From CAYWVR01 sp964461715 (lineage in GTDB: Bacteria > Planctomycetota > Phycisphaerae > FEN-1346), in contig CAYWVR010000010.1 in the NCBI GenBank assembly GCA_964461715.1, positions 1 to 64,000 of the forward strand: a DNA stretch of 64,000 bases, in the 5' to 3' direction. The notes beneath the pieces were generated by a model. The model saw only the letters and a program-made list of their open reading frames with translations, was not told where the DNA came from and ran no database searches. Positions within the stretch are counted from its first letter, which is position 1. Each line of letters opens with the position of its first letter. A program made the translations under genes and the position numbers. Below are positions 40,948-48,787 of the stretch, piece by piece.

Positions 40948-41970
40948 ATGGCCGACCCGAATCCCCGCGTGGCCTTCGTGACCGGCGGGACCGGCATGAT
41001 CGGCAGCCACCTCATCCGCCGCCTCCTCGACGAGGGTTGGCGCGTGCGGGCCCTCGTCCGCGAGTCCAGCGACACGGCCCTCCTGGAGCAGTGGGGCGTC
41101 GAACTCGCCCAAGGCGACGTCGGCGACCCCGCCGGCTCCGTCACCCCTTTCATCGAGGATACCGACGTCGTCTTCCACTGCGCGGGGATGGTCAGCGACT
41201 GGGCCCCGCTGGCGGAGATGATGCGGGTCAACGTGGAGGGGACGCGGCACCTGGGGGAGGCCGTGGTCGCGTGCGGCGAGTCGACGCGGATGGTCTACCT
41301 CTCGTCGATGGTCGTCTTTGGCATGGCCCCCCAGCGGGACCTCGACGAGTCCGCCCCGATGATTCACACGGGCGACCACTACAACCTCACGAAGATCCGG
41401 GCCGAGGAGACCGTCCGCGCCCTGGTCAAGGACCGCGGTCTGGAGGCCGTGGTGCTCCGTCCGCCCTACGTCTACGGGCCCCGCGACCGCCAGTTCCTGC
41501 CACGGGTCCTGGAGAGCCTGAAGTCCGGCCAGTTCCGCTTCATCGGCTCGGGGCGGCAGCCCATCAGCCTGTGCTGGGTGGGGAACCTGGTCGAAGCCCT
41601 CTACCGGGCCGCCACGCGTCCCGACGTCGCGGGCGAGACGTTCCTCATCACCGACGGCGAGGCGACGACGCGTCTGCGGCTCCTGGAGATCATCTGCGAG
41701 GAGACGGGCCATCCGATGCCGAAGAGCCACGCCCCGACGTGGCTCGTTCGGATGCTGGTGCCGATCTTCGAGATGATGCGCTCGCTGAAGAAGGGCGGCA
41801 AGCCGCCGCTCATCAACAAGTTCAAGCTCAAGTTTATGGCCACGCCGCTGACTTACCGCATCGACAAGGCCCGCGAGCGCCTCGGCTACGAGCCCCGCCT
41901 CGACACCGAGACGGCCCTCCGCGAGACGCTCCGGTGGTTCAAGGAGCATCGGCCGGATTGGCTGCCGTAG
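40948..41970 (+). CDS. NAD-dependent epimerase/dehydratase (extended SDR)
   Basis: 340 residues from the ATG at 40948 (CGGAG upstream). The Rossmann motif VAFVTGGTGMIGSHLIRRLL is at the N-terminus. The catalytic pair is in HYNLTKIRAEE (YxxxK), with Ser in VYLSSMVVFG. GDVGDP, DVVFHCAGMVSD and VLRPPYVYGPRDRQFLPRVL are typical of the extended SDR group that acts on sterol or sugar-nucleotide substrates (3-beta-HSD-like arrangement). The C-terminal basic stretch KKGGKPPLINKFKLKFM may touch membrane. The substrate is not known. It stands alone. Confidence 0.88.
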   Translation: MADPNPRVAFVTGGTGMIGSHLIRRLLDEGWRVRALVRESSDTALLEQWGVELAQGDVGDPAGSVTPFIEDTDVVFHCAGMVSDWAPLAEMMRVNVEGTRHLGEAVVACGESTRMVYLSSMVVFGMAPQRDLDESAPMIHTGDHYNLTKIRAEETVRALVKDRGLEAVVLRPPYVYGPRDRQFLPRVLESLKSGQFRFIGSGRQPISLCWVGNLVEALYRAATRPDVAGETFLITDGEATTRLRLLEIICEETGHPMPKSHAPTWLVRMLVPIFEMMRSLKKGGKPPLINKFKLKFMATPLTYRIDKARERLGYEPRLDTETALRETLRWFKEHRPDWLP

Positions 41971-41976
41971 CCCGGC

Positions 41977-42885
41977 CTACGCCCACGGCGCCCGGTTCGC
42001 CAGCTCGATGATCTCCGCGATGCGGTACGTCTCCCCGCGGGCCTGCGGGTCGAGGCCGGCGTCCTCGAGACGCGTCGCCCAGGTCTCGGGCGAGGCGCCG
42101 TCGGGGTCGGCCAGGGCCAGGCTCTTCGGGGCGCGCTTGCGGCGATGGGCGAAGAGGCCCTCCACGATCCCCCGAAAGGTCCCCGGGTCCGCGATTCGCC
42201 GCCGCCGGCCCGGGCTCGGCCACACGCGGACCATCGCGGAGTACACCTGCGGCCGGGGCCAGAAGACGCTCGGCGCGAGGCGCCGGAGCACCGTCACCTC
42301 CGCCAGAGCCTGCACCAGCACCCCCACCGGCCCGTACGCGCGCGTGCTCGGCTCGGCGGCCAGGCGGGCCGCCACCTCCTCCTGCACCGTGAAGACGAGC
42401 AGCGAGGGCGGGTTGTCGTCGGCCACGAGCTCCGCCACGAGGGGCGTGGCGGCCGAGTAGGGCAGGTTCGAGACGAGCTTCAGCCGCCCGCCCGTCTCCT
42501 CGGCCCGGCGCCGGGCCACCTCCAGCACGTCCGGGGCCACATGGTGCTTGTCCGCAAGGACGTCACAAACCCGCAGATCCAGGTTCTCCGCCTCGCCCAG
42601 CCGCCGCTCCAGGATGGGCGCGAGCCGCGCGTCGATCTCGACCGCCACGACGTGCCCCGCCTCCGCCACGAGCCGGTCCGTCAGGTTCCCGACGCCCGCC
42701 CCGACCTCCAGGACGACGTCGGTCGGCAGCAAGTCCGCCTCCCGCACCAGCAACTCCAGGAGGTTCCCGTCGACGAGGAAATGCTGCCCGTACCGGTGAT
42801 CGGGGCGCAAGCCCTCCTCGTCGAGCAGTTCCCGGATCTCGCTTTGGGTGAGCTTGTGCATGGACTTCTTCGCGAAAAGCGACAT
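41977..42885 (-). CDS. rsmA: 16S rRNA (adenine1518-N6/adenine1519-N6)-dimethyltransferase
   Basis: 302 residues. RsmA (KsgA) dimethylates two adjacent adenines in the 3' hairpin of 16S rRNA late in 30S assembly. It starts with RPDHRYGQHFLVDGNLLELL, then the SAM site VLEVGAGVGNLTDRLVAEAG, VAVEIDARLAPIL, and the catalytic loop LVSNLPYSAATPLVAEL. The C-terminal domain contains FWPRPQVYSAMVRVWP and HRRKRAPKSLA. Length is slightly above the usual 270. It is separated by 44 bp from pdxA, the same order (pdxA-rsmA) known from many bacteria. Confidence 0.96.
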   Translation of the reverse strand: MSLFAKKSMHKLTQSEIRELLDEEGLRPDHRYGQHFLVDGNLLELLVREADLLPTDVVLEVGAGVGNLTDRLVAEAGHVVAVEIDARLAPILERRLGEAENLDLRVCDVLADKHHVAPDVLEVARRRAEETGGRLKLVSNLPYSAATPLVAELVADDNPPSLLVFTVQEEVAARLAAEPSTRAYGPVGVLVQALAEVTVLRRLAPSVFWPRPQVYSAMVRVWPSPGRRRRIADPGTFRGIVEGLFAHRRKRAPKSLALADPDGASPETWATRLEDAGLDPQARGETYRIAEIIELANRAPWA

Positions 42886-42929
42886 GACCGCGGTCGTGAG
42901 ACCGCGATTACCCTCGCACGCCCCGGGCC

Positions 42930-43937
42930 CTACTGCCGCCCATGAAGCACCATCTCCGCCCCCAGCCGCACCGCCTGCTTCATGCTCGACGGGTCGGCCC
43001 GGCCGCGACCGGCGATGTCGTAGGCGGTGCCGTGGTCAACGCTCGTGCGGACAGTCGGCAGGCCGAGGGTGAGGTTGACCGACTCCTCGAAGGCGACGGT
43101 TTTCAGGGGAATGAGGCCTTGGTCGTGGTACATGGCCACCATGCAATCGAACTGTCCGTCCAGGGCCGCCCGGAAGGCCGTGTCCGGGGCGAGCGGGCCG
43201 AACGCCAGGATGCCCTCGCCCTCGAGCTGCTCGACGGCCGGGGCGATGATCTCCCGTTCCTCGTGGCCGAAGCGCCCGGCCTCCGAGGCATGGGGATTCA
43301 GGCCCAGAATCCCGAATCGAGGCCGCGCCAGGCCGAAACGCTCCTTCAGCGCCCGGTCCGCCAGGCGCACGACGCCCACGATCCGCGGCGTCCGAAGGGA
43401 CGTGATGGCGTTGCGGAGGCTCAGGTGAATCGTCGCGAGGACCACCCGCAACGGCCCGCCCGCGAACATCATCGCCACCTCGTCCGCCTCGAATGCCTCG
43501 GCCAGCAGCTCCGTGTGCCCCGGCCACGGGTGGCCCGCCGTCTGGATGGCCTCCTTGGAGATGGGCCCCGTGACGATGCCCTCCGCCCGGCCCCGCTTGA
43601 CGGTCTCCACGGCCGCGAGGATGAAGCGAATGCTCGCCTCGCCGGAGGCGGCAGACGGGCCGCCGGGCGTTGCGGAAGCGAGGTCGAGGTCGGGCACGGT
43701 CACGAGGTCGACGCCCTCGATCGCCCCGTCCCACGTCGCGAGGTCGTGGACCGCCGAGAGGAAGCCGAGGTCCGTGCCCGCCCGTGCCCCCCACTGTTCC
43801 GCCGTCGGTCCGAAGACGGCGATCCGCGCCAAAGCCCGGAGCTCGGGGTCGGAGAGGGCCTTGGCGGCCACTTCCGGGCCGATGCCCGCCGGGTCGCCCA
43901 GCGTCAGACCCAGCCGCGGAAGGTCGCTGGTATTCAT
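42930..43937 (-). CDS. pdxA: 4-hydroxythreonine-4-phosphate dehydrogenase
   Basis: 335 residues from the ATG at 43937. It oxidises 4-phosphohydroxy-L-threonine in pyridoxal phosphate synthesis. Motifs are GLTLGDPAGIGPEVAAKAL at the start, GIVTGPISKEAIQTAGHPWP GHTELLAEAF with metal His, VRLADRALKERFG, LGLNPHASEAGRFGHEE, MVAMYHDQGLIPLKTVAF and VRTSVDHGTAYDIAGRGRAD at the active site. It is full length. The gene is 8 bp after riboflavin synthase and 44 bp before rsmA, so the three probably share a transcript. Two B-vitamin pathway genes are adjacent. Confidence 0.96.
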   Translation of the reverse strand: MNTSDLPRLGLTLGDPAGIGPEVAAKALSDPELRALARIAVFGPTAEQWGARAGTDLGFLSAVHDLATWDGAIEGVDLVTVPDLDLASATPGGPSAASGEASIRFILAAVETVKRGRAEGIVTGPISKEAIQTAGHPWPGHTELLAEAFEADEVAMMFAGGPLRVVLATIHLSLRNAITSLRTPRIVGVVRLADRALKERFGLARPRFGILGLNPHASEAGRFGHEEREIIAPAVEQLEGEGILAFGPLAPDTAFRAALDGQFDCMVAMYHDQGLIPLKTVAFEESVNLTLGLPTVRTSVDHGTAYDIAGRGRADPSSMKQAVRLGAEMVLHGRQ

Positions 43938-43945
43938 GGATGTCC

Positions 43946-44605
43946 CTACGACTCCAGGAACCCGCTCCGCTCCAGGGCCGCGGCCAGGCGCGCGTCGTCG
44001 GCCCCGGAATCCCCCTGAAGGGCTTCCAGGACCCGTCGGACGTACTTGGCGAGCATGTCCGTCTCCAGGTTGAGGCGGTCGCCGGGGGCGAGGGACCCGA
44101 GGGTCGTCTCGGCGAGCGTCGTCGGGATGAGGGCCACGGCGAACGCCGCCTCGTCCGTCTCGGCCACCGTCAGGCTCACGCCGTCGACGGCGATGCTGCC
44201 GCGAAGGGCGATCTCCGGCACCAGGGCGGCCGGGGCCTCGACCTTCAGCCACCATCCGCCCGCCCGCGCGCCGCTGTCGAGGACGGTCCCGCATCCGTCC
44301 ACGTGCCCGGCCACCAAGTGCCCCGCCAGCCGGTCCGCGGGCCGCAGGCTCCGCTCGACGTTGACGCGCGTGCCGGGCATCCAGGCCCCGAGCGTCGTTC
44401 GCTCGAGCGTCGCCGCCACCGTGTCGAAGTCGGCCTCCCGGCCCGCCAGCGCGGTCACGGTCTGGCAACACCCGGCCAAGGCGATCGAATCTCCCGGCCG
44501 CACCCCCTCGGCCGCCGGACCGAGATCGACGCGCATCCGCCGCCCGGCGCCGCGAGGCGTCGCCGCCACCACCGTGCCCACCGTTTCGATGAGGCCCGTG
44601 AACAT
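43946..44605 (-). CDS. ribE: Riboflavin synthase, alpha chain
   Basis: 219 residues. It dismutates two 6,7-dimethyl-8-ribityllumazine molecules into riboflavin and a pyrimidine. It begins MFTGLIETVG and has the two lumazine-binding repeats, with DSIALAGCCQTVTAL and GSIAVDGVSLTVAETDE as equivalent segments, and AGHLVAGHVDGCGTV between them. The second repeat is normal. In the first repeat the usual GVCLTV is GCCQTV. The symbol ribE is used for the synthase here; some schemes call it ribC. It is first in a probable ribE-pdxA-rsmA operon. Confidence 0.95.
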   Translation of the reverse strand: MFTGLIETVGTVVAATPRGAGRRMRVDLGPAAEGVRPGDSIALAGCCQTVTALAGREADFDTVAATLERTTLGAWMPGTRVNVERSLRPADRLAGHLVAGHVDGCGTVLDSGARAGGWWLKVEAPAALVPEIALRGSIAVDGVSLTVAETDEAAFAVALIPTTLAETTLGSLAPGDRLNLETDMLAKYVRRVLEALQGDSGADDARLAAALERSGFLES

Positions 44606-44682
44606 GACCGTCCATCGTAGACGGGCCTGTGCGGCGGTGTCAAGCGTCCGCGAGACGGCTAGGCACGGGCTGCCGCGGCCGC

Positions 44683-44688
44683 TATACT
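44683..44688 (+). promoter_or_regulatory. -10 box suggesting a leaderless MATE transcript
   Basis: TATACT lies 8 nt before the ATG at 44697, and no ribosome binding site precedes the ATG. Transcription would start at or next to the A of the start codon. No good -35 box was seen. Confidence 0.45.
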
Positions 44689-44696
44689 CGCCGTCC

Positions 44697-46130
44697 ATGC
44701 GCGAGGACGGACGGCTCCGGACGGAGGTCGACCCGCACCGGTGGTGGGGTCTGGGAGAAGTGGTCCGCCTGGCCGTCCCCTCCACCTTGAACGCCCTCAG
44801 CCTCACGCTCATGCAGTTCGTCGACGGGTACATGGTCTCGCGGCTCGGACCGGAGGCGATGGGGGCGCAGGTCGTGGGGGGCATGACGAGCTTCGTTGCG
44901 GCCTGCTTTTTTATGGGCATTCTCGCATGCGTCAACACGTTCGCGGCCCAGTGCCTCGGGGCGGGGCGGCCGGAGGAGGGGCCCGTCTACGCGTGGCAGG
45001 GCCTCTGGTTGGCGCTGGTGGCAGGGGGGACGCTGGGCGTCGCGGGGCTCCTTCTGGCCCCGCGGCTTTTTGCCCTGTTCGGCCACGAACCGGCCGTGGC
45101 GGCCCTGGAGACAACGTATTTCAGAATCTTGATTGCGGGCGTCGGCATGCACCTCGCGGCCCGGGCCATCGGCAACTTCTTCATCGGCGTCCACCTCCCC
45201 ATCATCGCCTTCGTCGCGGGCGCAACGGGCAACCTTGTCAATGTCCTGATGAACTACGTGCTCATCTTCGGGAAGCTTGGGTTCCCGGCGTTGGGTCTCG
45301 AAGGGGCGGCCATCGGGACGGTGATCGGCTTCAGCCTGGAGGCCCTCATCCTGGCGGCGGCGTTCCTCGTGGGCCCGCTGGCGGTGCGGTTCCGGACGCG
45401 GGAGGCGTGCCGCTTCGACCGGAAGGCCCTTCTTGAGCTCCTTCGGATCGGGAGCCCCGCCGGGGCGACGTTCTTCACGGACATCCTCATGTGGACGCTC
45501 TTCATGTCCGTCGTGATCGGCAGCTTCGGGGCCCGCCACCTGGCCGCCACGGCCATTCTGTGGCGGTACTGGCACCTCTGCTTCATGCCCGCCATCGGCG
45601 TCGGCGTGGCCTGCACGGCCCTCGTGGGACGCTACGGCGGAGCCGGGCGAACCGACCTGGCGTGGCGGCGGGCGCATGTGGCCCTGGGGCTGGTGGAGGC
45701 CTACATGGTCACCGTGGGGCTGGGGTTCTGGATGTTCCGGGACCGGCTCGTGGGCCTCTTCAACCATGCCCGGGACCCCATCGTCCAAACTGCCGCCACC
45801 GACCTCTTCCTGGTGCTGGTGGTCTGCCAGGCGTTCGACGCATTGATGGTTGTCTTCATGAGCGCCCTTCGGGGGGCGGGGGATACCTTCTGGCCGGGGG
45901 TGGTGCAGGTGGGCCTGGCGTGGGGGGTCGGATTCGGGGGAGCCATGATCATGAAGACGTATTTCAGCGAGTACGGAATCTTGGGGGCCTGGACGTGTCC
46001 GGGGGCGTACATCGTCCTGGTGGGCCTGGCCCTCTGGGTGCGGTTTCTGAGGGGGGCGTGGAAGGAGAAGTTCGTCGTCCGTCCCGCCCCCTCCGTCCCC
46101 GAAGAAGCCCCCGGCATCCCGCCCGTCTGA
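44697..46130 (+). CDS. MATE-family multidrug/toxin efflux protein
   Basis: 477 residues with twelve predicted membrane helices in two homologous halves. Start of the first bundle: EVVRLAVPSTLNALSLTLMQ FVDGYMVSRLG, with the usual Asp. Further signature segments are VNTFAAQCLGAGRPEEGPVY, LVNVLMNYVLIFGKLGFPAL GLEGAAIGTVIG and the second-half start LLRIGSPAGATFFTDILMW. MATE proteins expel cationic compounds using Na+ or H+ gradients. It belongs to the NorM/DinF-like bacterial branch, and the substrate is unknown. It is followed by a 900-bp gene-poor stretch. Confidence 0.93.
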   Translation: MREDGRLRTEVDPHRWWGLGEVVRLAVPSTLNALSLTLMQFVDGYMVSRLGPEAMGAQVVGGMTSFVAACFFMGILACVNTFAAQCLGAGRPEEGPVYAWQGLWLALVAGGTLGVAGLLLAPRLFALFGHEPAVAALETTYFRILIAGVGMHLAARAIGNFFIGVHLPIIAFVAGATGNLVNVLMNYVLIFGKLGFPALGLEGAAIGTVIGFSLEALILAAAFLVGPLAVRFRTREACRFDRKALLELLRIGSPAGATFFTDILMWTLFMSVVIGSFGARHLAATAILWRYWHLCFMPAIGVGVACTALVGRYGGAGRTDLAWRRAHVALGLVEAYMVTVGLGFWMFRDRLVGLFNHARDPIVQTAATDLFLVLVVCQAFDALMVVFMSALRGAGDTFWPGVVQVGLAWGVGFGGAMIMKTYFSEYGILGAWTCPGAYIVLVGLALWVRFLRGAWKEKFVVRPAPSVPEEAPGIPPV

Positions 46131-46283
46131 GCCGAAATGCGCCCCGCCCATTGGCTTCTGTCGCCCCCGTCCGGGCCGTTTTCCCCCGAAATCCCGCCCC
46201 GTTCCGGCCCGTTTGCGGGCGATTCTTGACCGCTCTCCATACCCCCGCGCACACCTTGGCAAGATAGGCAATCTTTTTGGGGG

Positions 46284-46417
46284 GTTAGGCAAGATATGAC
46301 GCATTTCCGTAAACGCTTTCTCTCTCGCCGACACACTTTTGGGGGGGTAGCGGGGGGGTACCCAGGGGGTTCCGGGGGGGAACCGGCCCCTTTTTGACCT
46401 CTTCTTGACCGCAACCG
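46284..46417 (+). repeat. Dispersed intergenic repeat, copy B
   Basis: It starts AGGCAAGATATGACGCATTT, then AAACGCTTTCTCTCTCGCC, GACACACTTTT, G-runs (GGGGGGGTAGCGGGGGGG, TTCCGGGGGGGAACC) and GACCTCTTCTTGACCG. The first about 60 bp match copy A almost base for base. Most of the remainder of 46131-46836 has no recognisable gene. Two small inverted repeats (CGGGTACC/GGTACCCG near 46742-46760 and the palindrome at 46837-46860) are the only other structures. Confidence 0.7.
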
Positions 46418-46836
46418 GCGCCGAGCCCGCCAACCGCCGAACGCCCACGTCGAAGGTCGCGCAGCGAAGGGGTCATGTGCAAACGTAGATGCACGAGGCC
46501 GCCCGCGCCCCGCGCCGCATGACGCGACGCGTGAAACCCGTGACGCAAAAACGCACAAACTGTGCCGCGCGGCCCCCGACAACGAACGCATCGGTATGCA
46601 TAATGCTCTTGGCCGTTTGCCTGTCCGTCTTCGCGCCGTGAGCCGAGCTCTGCCGCGCTCCCGCTCGGGGGACGCCGTTCTCGGAGCAAGGCGACCCGTT
46701 CGCGCTTGGGGCGGACCTTGGGGTGGAAGCCGTTTCGGAGGACGGGTACCCGGTACCCGCGGCATCCGGTGCGGGGGGCGTGCTTGAAGATAGGCGTGCG
46801 GAGATATGTGAGGGCGCGGACCTTGGCGGCCACCGG

Positions 46837-46860
46837 CACGTCCCGGCGCGCCGGGACGTG
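46837..46860. repeat. 24-bp perfect palindrome
   Basis: CACGTCCCGGCG followed directly by its complement CGCCGGGACGTG. No spacer, so as RNA it would need to open a loop. As DNA it is a possible binding site for a dimeric protein. It lies 105 bp before the cimA promoter. Confidence 0.6.
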
Positions 46861-46964
46861 TGCCCCTCAAGGCAGGGCGTCGGGCGCCCTTCGCTTTGAG
46901 CCTGGAACCCGGAACCGCCGTCGCCGTCCGCCCGATGCCGCCGCTCGTCGCGGCCACTTATGAT

Positions 46965-46992
46965 TTGACGCCGCTTCGGTCGATGGTATACT
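46965..46992 (+). promoter_or_regulatory. Promoter of the cimA-valS leader
   Basis: TTGACG (46965-46970) and TATACT (46987-46992), spacing 16 nt. Transcription would begin near 47000, giving a leader of about 220 nt before cimA. Confidence 0.65.
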
Positions 46993-47039
46993 GGGGTATC
47001 CTGAACCGGTGGGCCCGTGGGGGCCCGTGGAGGTGTGGC

Positions 47040-47150
47040 GTGTTCGCCCTCGGACGGAGAGACAAGCTGGAGCGTCTCGGCCGCGTCCCGGGGGCGGCGC
47101 GCGCGGGCATCGTCGCGGTCGGTGTAGCGGTGGGAGGGCCCCGGGCGTAG
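47040..47150 (+). CDS. Putative Ile/Val-rich leader peptide of cimA-valS
   Basis: A 36-codon ORF starting at GTG 47040 with GGAGGT 5 nt upstream, ending TAG 47148-47150. Codons 24-31 read Ile-Val-Ala-Val-Gly-Val-Ala-Val (ATC at 47109). Leader peptides of branched-chain amino acid operons carry such runs of control codons. It lies between a good promoter and an intrinsic terminator, and its last codons overlap the 5' arm of a predicted antiterminator. Expression as a peptide is unproven. Confidence 0.6.
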   Translation: MFALGRRDKLERLGRVPGAARAGIVAVGVAVGGPRA

Positions 47151-47204
47151 CCGGCATCGACCGACTCGCGCGCCCCGGGGCTGACGGCTCCGGGGTTTTT
47201 TCTT
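47136..47204 (+). terminator. Attenuator: antiterminator arm and intrinsic terminator before cimA
   Basis: The terminator is CCCCGGGGC (47173-47181), loop TGACG, GCTCCGGGG (47187-47195), a 9-bp stem with one G-T pair, followed by TTTTTTCTT. It ends 14 bp before the cimA ATG, so it cannot belong to an upstream gene. An alternative pairing joins GGGCCCCGGGCG (47136-47147) with CGCCCCGGGGC (47171-47181), which uses the 5' half of the terminator stem. The two structures exclude each other, as in classical attenuation. Confidence 0.7.
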
Positions 47205-47218
47205 GTCAGGATGCGACC

Positions 47219-48787
47219 ATGAATGCCATGACCCTCTACGATACGACCCTCCGCGACGGCGCCCAGGGCGAGGGCGTCAGCTTGAGCCTCCAGGACAAGC
47301 TCGACATTGCCGCGCGCCTCGACGACCTCGGGACCCATTACATCGAGGGTGGATACCCGCTCTCGAACCCGAAGGACCAGGCCTTCTTCGCCGAGGTTCG
47401 GGCCCGGCCGCCGAAGCGGGCCGAGATCGTGGCCTTCGGGATGACGCGTCGGCGGGACGTCTCGGCCGAGGAGGACCCGTCGCTCGAAGCGCTCCTTTCG
47501 GCCGAAACGCCGGCGGTGGCCCTGGTGGGCAAGACCTGGGCCCTCCATGTCGAGAAGGTCCTCCGGGCGAGCCGCGAGGAGAACCTCGCGATGATCGCCG
47601 AGAGCGTCGAGCGGATGAAGGCCGCCGGTCGCGAGGTCTTCTTCGACGCCGAGCACTTCTTCGACGCTTACGCCGACGATGCCGCCTACGCCGTGGCGTG
47701 CCTGGCGGCGGCGCGGGAGGCGGGGGCGGACTGGCTCGTCCTTTGCGACACGAACGGCGGGTGCCTGCCGGACGAGGTCGAGCGGATCGTGGCGGCGGTC
47801 GCCCAGGAGACGGACGCGCCGCTCGGCATCCACGGGCACAACGACGCGGGCCTCGCGGTGGCCGCCGCGCTGGCGGCGGTGCGGGGCGGGGCCACCCAGG
47901 TCCAGGGCACGATCAACGGCCTCGGCGAGCGGTGCGGCAACGCGGACCTGTGCGCCGTGATCCCGAACCTTCAGCTGAAGATGGGCCGCCCGTGCCTCGC
48001 GGAGGCGGATCTGGCGAAGCTGACCGATGTGTCGCGGTATGTATACGAGACTGCTAACATGATGTTTGAGCCGGGCCGGCCTTACGTCGGCCCGAGCGCG
48101 TTCGCCCACAAGGGCGGCATGCACGCCGCGGCCATGGCCCGCGACGCCCGGACCTACGAACACATCGACCCGAGCGTCGTGGGGAACACGCGGCGGATTC
48201 TGGTGAGCGAGCTGGCCGGGCGGGGCACGATCCTCCAGAAGCTGGCCGGGCGGCCGTTGCCGGAGGACCCGGAGTTCCAGAGGAAGGTGCTGGCCGCGAT
48301 TCAGGACATGGAGAACGAGGGATACCAGTTCGAGGCCGCCGAGGGCACGTTCCAGCTCCTCGTGGAGCGGCTGGCCGGGCGGGCCCGCCCGGCGTTCGAC
48401 CTCGACCATTACTCCGTGGCCATCAAGAAGGACCACGCCCGCGAGCCCGTGACCGAGGCGACGGTCAAGCTCAACGTGGCGGGCGCGTGGCAGCATACGG
48501 TGGCCGAGGGCGATGGCCCGGTCAACGCCCTGGACGGGGCCCTGCGGAAGGCCCTGCTGGCGGCGTACCCGGGGCTGGAGGGAATGCATCTCTATGATTA
48601 CAAGGTGCGCGTGATCAACTCCGGGGCGGGAACGGCGGCGCGCGTGCGCGTCGTCATCGAGAGCCGCGACCGCGCCGGGCACTGGGGCACGGTGGGCGTC
48701 TCGGAGAACATCATCGACGCCTCCTGGAAGGCCCTCGTCGATTCGATCGAGTACAAGCTCATGAAGGACGCGAAGGACACGCCATGA
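47219..48787 (+). CDS. cimA: (R)-citramalate synthase
   Basis: 522 residues. CimA condenses pyruvate and acetyl-CoA to citramalate, the first step of the threonine-independent route to 2-oxobutyrate and isoleucine. The catalytic barrel starts LYDTTLRDGAQGEGVSLSLQ, with WLVLCDTNGGCLPDEVERIV and the metal motif GIHGHNDAGLAVAAALA, then GTINGLGERCGNADLCAVIP. The C-terminal LeuA-type allosteric dimer domain is present (HYSVAIKKDHAREPVTEATV, DYKVRVINSGAGTAARVRVV). Family length is about 530. Its stop overlaps the valS start by 4 nt. A terminator sits directly upstream. Homocitrate or isopropylmalate synthase is less likely given its similarity to the TIGR00977 group. Confidence 0.92.
   Translation: MNAMTLYDTTLRDGAQGEGVSLSLQDKLDIAARLDDLGTHYIEGGYPLSNPKDQAFFAEVRARPPKRAEIVAFGMTRRRDVSAEEDPSLEALLSAETPAVALVGKTWALHVEKVLRASREENLAMIAESVERMKAAGREVFFDAEHFFDAYADDAAYAVACLAAAREAGADWLVLCDTNGGCLPDEVERIVAAVAQETDAPLGIHGHNDAGLAVAAALAAVRGGATQVQGTINGLGERCGNADLCAVIPNLQLKMGRPCLAEADLAKLTDVSRYVYETANMMFEPGRPYVGPSAFAHKGGMHAAAMARDARTYEHIDPSVVGNTRRILVSELAGRGTILQKLAGRPLPEDPEFQRKVLAAIQDMENEGYQFEAAEGTFQLLVERLAGRARPAFDLDHYSVAIKKDHAREPVTEATVKLNVAGAWQHTVAEGDGPVNALDGALRKALLAAYPGLEGMHLYDYKVRVINSGAGTAARVRVVIESRDRAGHWGTVGVSENIIDASWKALVDSIEYKLMKDAKDTP

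Noticed and set aside
47000..47204. T-box riboswitch upstream of cimA-valS
   Set aside because: The conserved T-box sequence (AGGGTGGNACCGCG) is absent. A leader peptide with Ile/Val codons and competing stems fits ordinary attenuation better.
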